Notes under the pieces: generated by a model | What the model was told of the DNA's origin: nothing | Database searches by the model: none | The model's input: the letters and a program-made list of their open reading frames with translations, nothing else | DNA from: Aurantiochytrium sp. KH105 | Taxonomy: Eukaryota; Sar; Bigyra; Thraustochytrida; Thraustochytriidae | Reading direction: 5' to 3' | Assembly (NCBI GenBank): GCA_003116975.1 | Contig: BGKB01000006.1 | Location: 372,001 to 436,000 of the forward strand | Length of the DNA stretch: 64,000 nt | Translations under genes and position numbers: made by a program | Shown: in pieces, positions 38,885 through 48,515 of the stretch | Layout of the letters: the number at the start of each line of letters is the position of its first letter | Position numbering within the stretch: position 1 is the first letter of the stretch

Positions 38885-40720
38885 ATGACTTCGGAAAGCG
38901 CGTTTCCCGCGCAAGAAGCGGTCGTTGCAACAGATGTGCTGCGGTTCAGAGGCGGACGCAGGCCATTTCTCACCAAGAAAAGGCTTGGCGCGAACAATGA
39001 TGCACGCGATGGCGCCGAGGAGAACGAGCGCGAAAATCACGATTGGTGGTCGCAGCGCGTCACCCAGGTCCGAGATTGGTTACGCTCGAACCCATTGCAT
39101 CTTGGTCTCGACGATATGGCCGTCAAGACGCTGCAGCAAATGCTCCGCGAGGGCGATAGTCTCCATGTGAACGATGCACGAAAGCTCAAATGCTGGCTGC
39201 ACATTTGTATTGAGCTTGGTGACGTCCCTGGATCTCCGCTGCATCATGACGACAAGATTGACTCCGAAATTAAGGCGCGAGCTCGGCTCAAGGACGGCCA
39301 TCGTGTATCGCTTCTTGCGCCCGGCTCACCAGAAACATGTGAGGATGAAGATCTTGCGCAGCCCACGATTCCAACCATTGGTGCAGAGGCCCGCCTGCGG
39401 CTCGAAGAGGTCGAAGCGAGCAGTGGTCGTGGGAACAATGCAACGCCATCTCCGCGTCATGCAGCAACGCAGACGGAACCAGGCAGTCCGGCAAGTCAAG
39501 GTCAATTGACTGCATCGGGACCTCAGAGCATGGCGAAAAGACGTGATTCCGAGGCAAATTCACCGGCAGCAAATGTTAGCGCAGGAGCAAGTTCGTTGCG
39601 TCGCGCACAAGGTCGTGCTTCCGCCAAGAGCGATAAATCTGCTGCTGTACGGAGACAAAAGTCCGAGAGACGTGTGCAGCGCGTCAGACCGTCACGTCTT
39701 GACCGGCGAAAAACCGAGGCAGACCTCACAACCTCACCTCGAGCGGATGGTGGATCGAGCGCTGGACAAAAGCTTCGGAGAGCTGGAAACGCAGTTCTGG
39801 GTGGCAGCGCTCGACTTCCACGACAGGATTCCACAAATCTTCTGAGCATGAGCTTGATCGAGCGCCAGGATTATTTGCTGAAACGGAAGAAGGAACGCGA
39901 GCAACGCCTCCGCGATCAACAGAGTCAAAAGGAGACAGAGGAATGCACGCACCGGCCGAGCACCTTTACACGGAAGAACAGTTTTCCAGACATTGAGAGC
40001 GTGATCAAGCACGACCCCGGTGCGACATGGAGCGAGTCTCCAACAAACAGAAAACGCCGCGAGACCGCAAGCAGCAGCAGCAGCAGCAGCAGTAACAGCA
40101 ATGCGCAATCGAGGGAACGACTTGTGGCAGAGGTGGCTGAGCCTCCTTCAGGGGAAGCCGATGATACTACGACGGAGCGAAAGAAGATTCCTCTTTTGCG
40201 CCAACGGTCCGTCTCTCGTATGGAGGAGCTAGCATCGTGCACATCTGCTCTCTTGGACGCCTGCAAGCTCGATCTCATGAACAGGGCCAACGCAGAAACG
40301 AGATTTGCAGCGGGCGAGAACGAAGCCAAGGATCAAGGTAATAGCGGTGTTTCGAGCGAAGGTGCAGCGGACGCGGCTGCACACGAAGCTTCCATGATTC
40401 CCTCTGCTCGCGAAGAACGCAAGTATCGATTTGCAAACAACTCCACCGCCGACAAGGGCAAGGTCCAGGTCCAGGACCACGCAGACTTCCAGCTGGACTC
40501 CTTTTATCGAAAGAGAGACCGCGGATCTGCAAAGCCCGGCGTTTCGCTTCTCATGGGTCGTCGCGAAGACGACCTTACTGAGCAGGTAGTTGCAGTCATT
40601 TTTGACCGCGCCAGATTCGAAGAAGCTGATGCGGATGACTGGATGCACAGAAACATTCATCGGTTTCCTGTAGGACGAAGAGAGCTCATTGACAAGGCGC
40701 GCAACGAAGCCAAAACGTAG
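38885..40720 (+). CDS. Low-complexity, partly helical protein, 611 aa, possibly ciliary
   Basis: An ordered N-terminal region (about residues 50-120: WWSQRVTQVRDWLRSNPLHLG, MAVKTLQQMLREG, KLKCWLHICIELG) is followed by 230 residues of Ser/Ala/Arg-rich sequence. A short basic helix, LLKRKKEREQRLRDQQSQ, leads to ECTHRPSTF (about 340-360), a pattern seen in several ciliary proteins where a coil ends in EC(T/S)FxP. A poly-Ser tract (codons near 40070-40092) follows. The C-terminus ends with EADADDWMHRNIHRF. Start is the ATG at 38885. The protein is unrecognised; a ciliary role is inferred from the EC-T-P pattern and the ODAD-like neighbour. Confidence 0.6.
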   Translation: MTSESAFPAQEAVVATDVLRFRGGRRPFLTKKRLGANNDARDGAEENERENHDWWSQRVTQVRDWLRSNPLHLGLDDMAVKTLQQMLREGDSLHVNDARKLKCWLHICIELGDVPGSPLHHDDKIDSEIKARARLKDGHRVSLLAPGSPETCEDEDLAQPTIPTIGAEARLRLEEVEASSGRGNNATPSPRHAATQTEPGSPASQGQLTASGPQSMAKRRDSEANSPAANVSAGASSLRRAQGRASAKSDKSAAVRRQKSERRVQRVRPSRLDRRKTEADLTTSPRADGGSSAGQKLRRAGNAVLGGSARLPRQDSTNLLSMSLIERQDYLLKRKKEREQRLRDQQSQKETEECTHRPSTFTRKNSFPDIESVIKHDPGATWSESPTNRKRRETASSSSSSSSNSNAQSRERLVAEVAEPPSGEADDTTTERKKIPLLRQRSVSRMEELASCTSALLDACKLDLMNRANAETRFAAGENEAKDQGNSGVSSEGAADAAAHEASMIPSAREERKYRFANNSTADKGKVQVQDHADFQLDSFYRKRDRGSAKPGVSLLMGRREDDLTEQVVAVIFDRARFEEADADDWMHRNIHRFPVGRRELIDKARNEAKT

Positions 40721-40842
40721 ATGGAGCTTGCTGATTTTGACTGACTTGATGTTGCAAAAAAATGTGTATCTTTTGTTGTGATATCTTTATTTTGTGAAAA
40801 AATAAGATGTTGACCTATCACCATTCTCCGTGAAAAATTAAT

Positions 40843-43191
40843 TCAAGGACCGAGAATGTCGTCCTCTGCAAGCCAATCACGAACTCTTGACCAGATTTGA
40901 TTTTTACCTGCCGTTCTCGTCCTTGCTTCTCGCACGCCATGAACGAACGACATCCAACGCGACCAAATGCGCTTTTGGAGTGTCCGGGCGGCAAAACGAC
41001 GAGCGCTGTCAGCTCGGTGCTGTTCGCGTTGCACTGCAAGCTGCCATTTTCTCCACACCTCGTGTCGAGAGAACATTCGCCAACTCGACTGAATTGCAGC
41101 GCCCTTGGCCTGCAAACGCGCGTGGCGTAATGCAATGCATCGCCAGCCAAGTCGCAAAAGTGCGCGACGTCGAAAGTGCACGGCAGCATTGTCCATGGCT
41201 TTTTCTCTCTTGCGCCGCACGAGCGCAATCGAACGGGTCACTCCGTGCCAGTGACGAAGTTGCCGTTGCAAGAGAGCACGTCGGTAGTGCGTCTGGGCCC
41301 TTTCAAAGTTTATTTGGGCAATGCGCACCAAAATCTTCCATGGCTTAAGTCCGTGATACCACAGCTTTGCTCGCTCACAATGCAAGGCCGAGAGCTGGGC
41401 TCGACTTTCTCGCGCCTTTTGGATCTCTTCTCGCCGAACCATCTCCTGTTTCCGTTTCGCAAGTTTGGCTGCGCGCGCCTCAACGACTTGCAAATTCTTT
41501 TCGAATTCCCGTTGCGCAGCCTCTTCTCTGCGCATCAACTCAAGCTCTTCGAGTCGCTTTCGAAGCTCTTCGCGCCGAGCTTTGCGCTCGCGGGCGCGTT
41601 CTTGCATTGCCAAGACCTCCTGTGGAGGCGAAGGTGGTGGGGGCGGTGGCTTTCGTACACGTGAGACCATCTCTGAAGTTTGCTCACGAAGCTTTCCGCG
41701 CTTGGTTCCCCCACAAGGATGCTGCTGGACCTGTTGCTGGTGCCGCTTTTGGCTCTCGAGCTCGTAATAGTCGCGCTGACGTTGTTGTTCTTGCGCGTAC
41801 TGCGCCTGCTGACGCTGTTGCTGCTCGCGGCGAAGTTTCTCCTTGAATCGGCGCTTTTGCTCATTGCGAGCTTCTTGCAGTCGAATCTCAGCGCGGCGAG
41901 CGCGATGGCGAAGAACGAGCGCCTTCCAGATCGCCCAGACTCTTTCTAGGACCTGAGCATGCCTTCTCACGTCTGCGTGCTGGATAAAGAGACGCACTCG
42001 CTCCTTGCGTGCGTGCTTGAGACGTTCGTTTACTCGGCTTGTGCGCATGCATCCGGCATATGATACCCAGTGTTGAAAGAAGCGACGCTGCGTGGCTTGC
42101 ATGCGCAGACGTGAGACGAAGCGAGCGTGGTGTGAAAATTTTCGAAAGCACCTCTTCTTTTGACGGGACTGGACTCGCAGCCAGTGTCGAGAGAGAATCA
42201 ACGTATGAGATGCTTCACGAACGGCACGTTGCTTTTCCGCAAACGCAAGCATGTTGGCGAACGTTATACGCAATACTCGAAGCTCGCGACGAGCCTCAAG
42301 ACGAAGCACTCCCGTCTTCTGCAATTGCGAAGGCCTCCATGGTGCCCGCTTTGGTTCAGGTCGGCTGCTCTGTAGCGGCGATCTTGAGGTGGAATGCGGA
42401 AGTTCATCTCGAGTTCGTGGAAAATGTTCGGTCTCCCATTGGAACAGCGAGTGTTTTCCTTCTTGATTTGGGACAGACGCACGTTCAGACAGCGTTCTCG
42501 CTAATGCTTCATCGTTATTTAGATGACGCTTCATCGTGGGCTCGAGCTCACGAATTGCAATCCGCTGAACGTGCTCGTAGGCATCGAAAGTGTTTCTCGC
42601 TGCGGGCGATTTTCCTGTGTTCATGCGCAATGGGCGATTCTCAGATTCGGAGTGTCTCCGCCTTGCGTCTGCTTTGCGACTCATTGAGCTTGAACTTTGG
42701 TCCTTGTCTGCGTCTTCATGAAATTTCTGCTCAATCCTACGGACCCAGGAAGAATACTCGGAGGTGGCATGCTCTCTCTGCTGTTCCCTTTGAAAGAGAA
42801 GTTTGGCCCTTTGAGCGAGCAGTGAACGCTCCTCGTCGTCTGTCCCATGCACGGTGTCATCGTTGTTAATGCGCAAGTCACTTTTGCGCAAAAGGTCGAG
42901 GACATTGGATACCTGGCCGCGTAGCTGCTGGTCTTGTTGATAATCATTTACATCGCACCGATCGAGTGGGGGGTACCCGAGCTGGGCTGCAACTTGATCA
43001 ATGTCATTCTGCCAGGCGTCTGAGATGGAGTCTTGAACATATATTCTACGTGAATGTAGCTCACGCAAAGGCGCCGTTGCATCATTCTCCTTTTCTTTCT
43101 TTGCGAACCGTTCTCGCAGTCGACGCCAATCAGAGGGGGGGAGATCTCCACACGCGCGGGTCTCACCAGAGACGCGCGAGTGCTGCTCCAT
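40843..43191 (-). CDS. CCDC191-like centriolar/Sfi1-type coiled-coil protein, 782 aa
   Basis: The sequence has repeated helices with the spacing LxxxFxxWxxx (FRKFSHHARFVSRLRMQ, FFQHWVSYAGCM, VWAIWKALVLRHRARRAE), as in Sfi1-type centrin-binding repeats. A Gln/Arg-rich coiled coil (about 440-500), a poly-Pro patch and a Glu/Arg/Lys coiled coil follow. The C-terminal block, GLKPWKILVRIAQINFERAQ ... LRHWHGVTRSI ... LRLGWRCIALRHAR, resembles the C-terminal repeats of CCDC191. An Arg/Trp-rich repeat near the end (SRWMSF) completes it. The protein probably sits at centrioles or basal bodies. The ATG at 43191 begins MEQHSRVSGETR; the more upstream possibility is a GTG. Confidence 0.62.
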   Translation of the reverse strand: MEQHSRVSGETRACGDLPPSDWRRLRERFAKKEKENDATAPLRELHSRRIYVQDSISDAWQNDIDQVAAQLGYPPLDRCDVNDYQQDQQLRGQVSNVLDLLRKSDLRINNDDTVHGTDDEERSLLAQRAKLLFQREQQREHATSEYSSWVRRIEQKFHEDADKDQSSSSMSRKADARRRHSESENRPLRMNTGKSPAARNTFDAYEHVQRIAIRELEPTMKRHLNNDEALARTLSERASVPNQEGKHSLFQWETEHFPRTRDELPHSTSRSPLQSSRPEPKRAPWRPSQLQKTGVLRLEARRELRVLRITFANMLAFAEKQRAVREASHTLILSRHWLRVQSRQKKRCFRKFSHHARFVSRLRMQATQRRFFQHWVSYAGCMRTSRVNERLKHARKERVRLFIQHADVRRHAQVLERVWAIWKALVLRHRARRAEIRLQEARNEQKRRFKEKLRREQQQRQQAQYAQEQQRQRDYYELESQKRHQQQVQQHPCGGTKRGKLREQTSEMVSRVRKPPPPPPSPPQEVLAMQERARERKARREELRKRLEELELMRREEAAQREFEKNLQVVEARAAKLAKRKQEMVRREEIQKARESRAQLSALHCERAKLWYHGLKPWKILVRIAQINFERAQTHYRRALLQRQLRHWHGVTRSIALVRRKREKAMDNAAVHFRRRALLRLGWRCIALRHARLQAKGAAIQSSWRMFSRHEVWRKWQLAVQREQHRADSARRFAARTLQKRIWSRWMSFVHGVREARTRTAGKNQIWSRVRDWLAEDDILGP

Positions 43192-43752
43192 TGCCGCGCG
43201 CGTCCGATGCACGCAACACGATCGGCTCAGACTATTGAATGCAAGCCCTCACGCGCCGGGGCGTGTACGCGGTGCGATCGGGCGAGAAGCTCGATCCCCC
43301 TCCGCTCGTCCCTGTTTTTCGTGCAAATGCGCAAGCCCCCAAACAAGGATGATAAAGAAAAGAGAGAGAGCGCGCTAGCATAGACATCTAGCCGTTGGGT
43401 TCGCCATCGATCCTCATCATCATAATCATTATCTGGACTTCGGCTTGCTTTTCTGGCAAGCGAAGCCATCCATGATGATGTGGCACGTGCGAGGATGATT
43501 TGGTGTTATGAGCGGACAAGTGATAGCGATGGATGTCTGACTTATTGATTGTTGTTAAAAGCAGAGGGTGCACACCCTCTTGGGGGAGAGGGTTGGTCGC
43601 ACGCACACATTCTGGCTACGCGTCCGCCGCTTGCGCAAAGCTGAGTTGGCCGCGTTGCATGCCTTGCGATAAGAGAGCGAATCAACACCGTAAAGACGAT
43701 GAAGCGACGCAGAGTTGTCTTGCGACGAGGTCGATCTTGCGGAGCCAGAATC
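43192..43752. other. Divergent promoter region
   Basis: This 561-base spacer lies between the CCDC191-like start and the PA-domain protein start. It contains a short direct repeat around 43568-43588 (GGGTGCACACCC, a near palindrome) and an ATCATCATAATCATTATC AT-rich stretch. No gene is seen. Confidence 0.4.
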
Positions 43753-44649
43753 ATGTCGATGCGCATACTCTTGGTGCTCTGGTCGCTCGTCTGTCTCTCC
43801 GATATTGCTATCACGGAAGCGGAGGCCAAGCCGAGGAGAATGCCGGGCAGTTCTTTCCATCCAGAAGCACTTGGGGGCACGCGAAAGCCATTCAAACCTG
43901 CGTTTTTAAACAAGGAAGAACGCGCAGACTTTGAAGCCCGACAGCGGCACGCGGAAATGACCGAGGACGAGAAAAATAAGGAAAGGCGCAAGTCACTCGA
44001 AAAAGAGATGGTGTGTAAAAGTGTAGAAAGTGATCACCACCCTCCGAACGCAGAAGGCGTTGACGCAGGAGAGCGTCAGCGATGTTATATTCCCGGGCTA
44101 CAGCTTTCCCTCATGTTTGCGGAAGGTCTGACATTTTGCGTCGATTGTATGGACGCTCATGAGACAGGATCTTTCATCGACAGCTGGGATGCGCATCACG
44201 GCCCGGTCAAATATCACGTAGATGGACGGCTTGCGATCGCAGTGCCCAATGACGCTCGTGAGGCCATCATCAACGGCCATCAAGTCAAGGACCGTCTGAC
44301 CCTCGTTTATCGTGGAGGGGGCGTCACCCTCCTGGAGAAGGTTCTCCGCGTCCAGGAAGCGGGTGCCTCGGCGGTCATCATCGTTGATGAAGAAGATGGC
44401 TGCGACGAAAACTTTTATTGTGGCCCATTTCTCGGCCAGCGCCCTGCCGATCGACTTTCCCTTGGGTTCGCGCACCAGGACTTGGCATCCTCCTGGCGAA
44501 GTGTTCGCATTCCGGCAATCCTCATCCGACGCGAAGATGCGCTCAAGCTCACGAGGTGGGAGAATCTTGGCACGATTACCTTACCCGAGGGGAAGGGCGA
44601 GCATCGCATTATATGGCAGCCGAGTGAGCGTGCCAGGCGGCGTAGATAG
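43753..44649 (+). CDS. Secreted or endomembrane PA-domain protein, 298 aa
   Basis: The protein starts MSMRILLVLWSLVCLSDIAITEAEA, a signal peptide with likely cleavage near 23-25. A charged segment (about 45-90) precedes the ordered part. Residues about 175-285 match a protease-associated (PA) domain: VYRGGGVTLLEKVLRVQEAGASAVIIVDEE, then IPAILIRREDALKL. PA domains act as substrate-binding or regulatory modules in vacuolar sorting receptors, subtilases and secreted peptidases. No catalytic domain follows, so it may be a receptor-type or truncated member. The ATG at 43753 was chosen because it begins the signal peptide; an upstream Met would add a basic extension. Confidence 0.78.
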   Translation: MSMRILLVLWSLVCLSDIAITEAEAKPRRMPGSSFHPEALGGTRKPFKPAFLNKEERADFEARQRHAEMTEDEKNKERRKSLEKEMVCKSVESDHHPPNAEGVDAGERQRCYIPGLQLSLMFAEGLTFCVDCMDAHETGSFIDSWDAHHGPVKYHVDGRLAIAVPNDAREAIINGHQVKDRLTLVYRGGGVTLLEKVLRVQEAGASAVIIVDEEDGCDENFYCGPFLGQRPADRLSLGFAHQDLASSWRSVRIPAILIRREDALKLTRWENLGTITLPEGKGEHRIIWQPSERARRRR

Positions 44650-44796
44650 GTAGGCCGACCGAGCCATTAGCCATTATGATGCTTTCAGACGAAAGTGAAT
44701 ACTTCACTTTAATGTATCCGCGCTCTCTTCTATTGCACATTTTGCGTGTGGAAACTATTACGAGGCATTTCGCGTCTGCGCAAAGGTAGACTGGCT

Positions 44797-44830
44797 AGCA
44801 GGCAGGCAGACAGGCAAGCAGACAGACAGA
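44797..44830. repeat. CAGG/CAGA tetranucleotide array
   Basis: GGCA and CAGA units in tandem, of the same type as 1316-1384. Confidence 0.8.
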
Positions 44831-44905
44831 AGTCGAGCAGTCACCAATCAAGAAGCGTAACAAAGTAGATCTGTTGAACCTACCTACCTTGTTTGATTTT
44901 TCTTC

Positions 44906-44926
44906 CTCTCTCTCTCTCTCTCTCTC
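44906..44926. repeat. TC dinucleotide microsatellite
   Basis: About ten uninterrupted CT units, with further CT-rich sequence before it. Confidence 0.9.
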
Positions 44927-44999
44927 CCCGTCTCCGTCTCGGATTCTCTCGTTTACCACGCCTCGTGCTTCATGACAGACACTGCTTGGTCTCGATCGG

Positions 45000-45791
45000 T
45001 CATACGAGGGTACGCTGAGCTGAACCATGCTTGCGCTCGAGTCGATGGATCCGATCAAAGAGTGGCTTCTGCTTTGAGACCGCGCGAAGAAGTCGACGCA
45101 TTTCCTCGAGGTTTTCCTTTAGCGTGGCGTTCTCCAAGTTCACGTTATCGAGCTGAGCCAAGCGCATCTCGTGTGTCTTGATCTTTTCCTTTGCCTTTTT
45201 ATGCAGCCGTTGTTCCCGCTGCAACGCGGCAGAGACTTTAGCCAAACTCTCGTCACGCTCGCGTCGGAGGGCTGTTTCGCGCTCAAGACGTTGTGCAAGC
45301 TCCATCTGAACATCAAGTCCTCGCGTTGTCTCGAGGTCACGTGTCGATTGTTCATGCTCGAGAGACTCTTGAACGCTAGCGAGGGCTTCGTCCAGTCGAG
45401 AGCTTTCGAGACGCTCTTGGGCAAGTTCATCGTGCAAGCGTTGGGCACGTTTTGATGCCGCAATCGCAGTCTCAATGGCGTCTCTCTCGATCGCGAGCGC
45501 CTCGCTCATACGCGCTCCAGAGGATGCAAGCAAGGCGTCACGTTCGTGCCTCAGAGCGCGAACTTGGGCCTCGAGGCCGTTCACGCGAGCAAGAAGCGCG
45601 CTCTCGCCTCGTGCTTGCGAGGCCTCGCGCTCCTGGCTTGCGAGCAGAACCTGCTCGCCGGCCTTGACAGCCAGAGCATCTGCAAGGGTCTCGAGCTCAC
45701 GCAGCGCGCGCGGCCCATCCGCGAGCGCGCCACTGCTCTCTGTCACAACGGAGGACGCCCGCTCGTCCCGCTCACCCCGCTCGTCCGTCAT
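45000..45791 (-). CDS. Coiled-coil protein, 263 aa
   Basis: Nearly the whole length is a predicted coiled coil, rich in Glu, Arg, Ala, Leu and Gln with heptad spacing (LARVNGLEAQVRALRHERDALL; LEHEQSTRDLETTRGLDVQM; LRRERDESLAKVSAALQREQR). The C-terminus reads LEEMRRLLRAVSKQKPLFDRIHRLERKHG. There is no catalytic motif, TM segment or recognised family. It begins with ATG at 45791-45789. The 3' end converges on the PA-domain gene. Heptad regularity and the lack of proline support a structural, cytoskeletal or tethering role, which is inference. Confidence 0.72.
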   Translation of the reverse strand: MTDERGERDERASSVVTESSGALADGPRALRELETLADALAVKAGEQVLLASQEREASQARGESALLARVNGLEAQVRALRHERDALLASSGARMSEALAIERDAIETAIAASKRAQRLHDELAQERLESSRLDEALASVQESLEHEQSTRDLETTRGLDVQMELAQRLERETALRRERDESLAKVSAALQREQRLHKKAKEKIKTHEMRLAQLDNVNLENATLKENLEEMRRLLRAVSKQKPLFDRIHRLERKHGSAQRTLV

Positions 45792-46358
45792 CGTCCGAGT
45801 CCCAAGCCGTTTTTACCCAGGCAGGCAGGCAGGCAGGCAGGCCAGAGGCACTGGGTGTGTGACGGTGGGATGCTTGAAGCGTGTCCCCAAAGAGTGAAAC
45901 GGTTTGAGCACGTGCCATGGCAGCTGCGTTTCGTCGCTTTGACCTGCACGAAAAGGTGCCAAATTGCGATTGAACAGGATACCTAGGTATCGTAGAAGAT
46001 GTAGAGGATGACGAGATTCGCCAGAGCTGCAAACGACGTAAGGTTAGGTTAGGTTTTAGATCGATCAGGGATATTATTGGTAGGTCCATGGGGTTGTGGC
46101 AGACAGCTTTCCTCATGCTTGGCAATGAAAGAGAAAAGAGTGGCGACTGTTTCTTTCTCTCTGTCTCTCTTGTGGGTTGCCTGTGGCTGCCAAGAAGTCT
46201 TCCATAGGTATGTGCCCTGCAGTTCGACTCATGCATTTGTAATAACAAACGTGAGTGTGACTTTGAAAAGGAAATGTAGTGAACGGAGTAGTAAGGTTCA
46301 CGCCGAAGCGAAACGATCGATCCGTAAAGAAGAGGATAAATGCATGGTGAGAAGTCAC
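45792..46358. other. Spacer with CAGG array
   Basis: This spacer is between two minus-strand genes. It includes a CAGG array (45818-45842) and a GGTTAGGTTAGGTT stretch near 46041-46055. No gene recognised. Confidence 0.5.
45818..45842. repeat. CAGG tetranucleotide array
   Basis: Six perfect GGCA units in tandem. Confidence 0.9.
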
Positions 46359-48515
46359 TCAAGCGGGAAAGGAAGTTTGAAAAAAGGCTTTGGCAATGTC
46401 ATAGCCGTCCTCCGTGCTAGCAACTTCTGCAATGGCCGGTGTTCGGGACTGATCAATGCCCGCAAAGTGAGCCTCAATGGCCGAAATGTCACGATTTGAG
46501 AGCCCAGCGTTGCCAACGTCTCGAAAGCCGACGTCCGTATCAGTGAGCTTAAAGTAAAAACCAACTAGGCGCTTATTCTTGTCAAGCGCGGGGAGACCCT
46601 TGACGTTGCCGTCCTTGCCAGCGCAAACCTCGCGCCAGATCCAGGCCACTCCAGTGGAACCCCGACTCCTTTGCCTGCGCGTTCGCATGCTGATGGGCTC
46701 GGCGGGAACACCAGCCATACCCTGCTGCGACATGCCTGGACCCCCTGGACCGCGCGGGTTGTTGGAGTGGATAGACGACGGATTCGATCCATAGACGCCG
46801 AGCTGGTGACCCTGCGATGTAGACACTGGCGGGTAGCGAGGGGAGTTTGCCCCGAAGCTCTCGCCCGGAAAGGAGAGCGTGGAAATTTCACGCGGAAGAT
46901 CGCTGGGAGCCTGGCCGTAGCCGCCGTTGCCACCGCCGCCGTTCCCGCCACCCCCGATGGTGAGCGAGAGCCCACGCACGAGAGCGCTGGTACCACGCAT
47001 AAAGTCCTCCACGCCGGCCATCGAGAATGTGGAGATGCCGCGGTCGAGCGTGTTGTTGCTCTGCTGCGCCATGCCGGGCCCACCCGGCTGGCCTGGAACG
47101 CCACCACCGGGTGCGCCCCCGGGGATACTTTGACCAGGATTGAGCGAGCCTGCAGTGGCGGCTGCACCCCCAAAAGGCTGCATGCCAAGTTGGTCGTTCA
47201 TGCTACGCGTGGAAGGAAGCATGGATCCTGACGAGGTCGTCGGCTGAAGTCTTGAAGGGCCTGGGTCGTTTGAATCCGAGGTGAGGGCGTCGCTGTTGGC
47301 GCCGTTGGAATCCTGCCGCAAGTGCGCGTCGTCACCGTGGCCCCCAATGGAGTCGAGCGAAAAGATACCATCGGCCTTGCGGTTGGCGAGGACCTCGCGA
47401 ACCTGCGGGCGGATCGTAGAGTCGTACTGATGAACAAGGCGGGCGGCAACGGCCTGCAGGCCAGCGAGGGCATCCCTTGCGTGCTCGCACCAAATGGCCG
47501 ATGCGAGGTGGGGACTAAAGGTGGACAGGTCCTGGACGCCATCCTTGCCGTTTGGAAGCACCAGTTTTGCAGCAGCCACATCGGCGGCGCTCATGTCCGC
47601 CATTTCCTTTTGCTGTTCCATCATTTTCTGTTTCTGGCGGCGATTGAGCTTGCTGCGCACGAGGACGGGTCCAGTGACATCCGGGGACTTGTCAAAGTGC
47701 ACGGGGCTGTTTGAGGTGTCTGGCTCGATGCGGATGCGAAAGTTCTTGCTCTGGTGGTTTTTTGAAACGTCCTCGATGCGCAAGCGGACGCGCGTTTTCC
47801 CCGAGGTGCCGATCTTGAGCACGGTGGTGGGACTAGGCTGCAGAATATCCTGGTGCAGGACCTGTTTGAAGTCCTCGTAGAGAAGAACACATTTCAAGGG
47901 CACCTCCTGGCCCGTGACGATGCCGTGGGGGCCGACAAGTTCGAGGTCTATATCAATACACTTGTCGCGTCCGCCTTGGTCCTTGTACCACACCTTGGGC
48001 ATTTCGTTTGTGACGACAATGTGGGCATTGACCACGAGCATGGCTCGCGTCATTACGGGGCTGACTTCGCGGGGCAGGTTGCCGCGCGGGCCTGCGCGGC
48101 GTTTGACCATGAAGCAGAACTTGCGGTTCCCGCGCGTGCGCGAGAGCTCGAGCACCTTTACGCGCAACGCGGCGCAGCCCTTGCCTCGCTCGATGAGCGG
48201 CGGTGTGGAGGGGTCGATCTCGATGCACGGTGACGAAGAGATGGTGTTTTGCACGGGAATGGACTCGCCCTCTACGAAGAGCTCGAGTGTGATGGGCACT
48301 TCGTAGTCGACCATGAGTTTTCCGTCTGTATCCACGAGGTAAATGTTCAGGTCAAAGTACTCGCCCATGAAGGGAAATTTGGGCGGCTGCGGCTCGATCT
48401 TGAATTTCCATCGCGTGTCGAAGCCCTGACCGGGCTTGACCTCCTTTTTCAGCCGTTTCGCCTTGGGGTCGTCCCCGCTGGCCACGGACCCTGCTCGCTT
48501 CGCGTTCGCGCTCAT
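46359..48515 (-). CDS. Protein with two beta-sandwich-like regions and Gly/Pro/Gln-rich linker, 718 aa
   Basis: An NLS-like patch (DPKAKRLKKEVKPG) lies at the N-terminus. Residues about 35-310 appear to form two beta-sandwich domains: WKFKIEPQPPKFPFMGEYFDLNIYLVD, then CIDIDLELVGPHGIVTGQEVPL ... RVRLRIEDVSKNHQSKNFRIRIEPD and a basic end VLVRSKLNRRQKQK. Such a layout recalls Rel/p53-type immunoglobulin-fold transcription factors, but I cannot assign a named family. Residues about 390-600 are Ser/Gly/Pro/Gln-rich. The C-terminal 105 residues (GVAWIWREVCAG ... LVGFYFKLTDTDVGFRDVGN) look like a separate small domain. The ATG lies at 48515-48513. A role in transcription is inference. Confidence 0.72.
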   Translation of the reverse strand: MSANAKRAGSVASGDDPKAKRLKKEVKPGQGFDTRWKFKIEPQPPKFPFMGEYFDLNIYLVDTDGKLMVDYEVPITLELFVEGESIPVQNTISSSPCIEIDPSTPPLIERGKGCAALRVKVLELSRTRGNRKFCFMVKRRAGPRGNLPREVSPVMTRAMLVVNAHIVVTNEMPKVWYKDQGGRDKCIDIDLELVGPHGIVTGQEVPLKCVLLYEDFKQVLHQDILQPSPTTVLKIGTSGKTRVRLRIEDVSKNHQSKNFRIRIEPDTSNSPVHFDKSPDVTGPVLVRSKLNRRQKQKMMEQQKEMADMSAADVAAAKLVLPNGKDGVQDLSTFSPHLASAIWCEHARDALAGLQAVAARLVHQYDSTIRPQVREVLANRKADGIFSLDSIGGHGDDAHLRQDSNGANSDALTSDSNDPGPSRLQPTTSSGSMLPSTRSMNDQLGMQPFGGAAATAGSLNPGQSIPGGAPGGGVPGQPGGPGMAQQSNNTLDRGISTFSMAGVEDFMRGTSALVRGLSLTIGGGGNGGGGNGGYGQAPSDLPREISTLSFPGESFGANSPRYPPVSTSQGHQLGVYGSNPSSIHSNNPRGPGGPGMSQQGMAGVPAEPISMRTRRQRSRGSTGVAWIWREVCAGKDGNVKGLPALDKNKRLVGFYFKLTDTDVGFRDVGNAGLSNRDISAIEAHFAGIDQSRTPAIAEVASTEDGYDIAKAFFQTSFPA

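Larger units (their letters stand above)
44650..44999. other. Convergent spacer
   Basis: This 350-base spacer between the PA-domain protein stop and the coiled-coil protein stop contains a CAGG/CAGA array (44797-44830) and a TC dinucleotide run (44906-44926). No gene. Confidence 0.55.
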
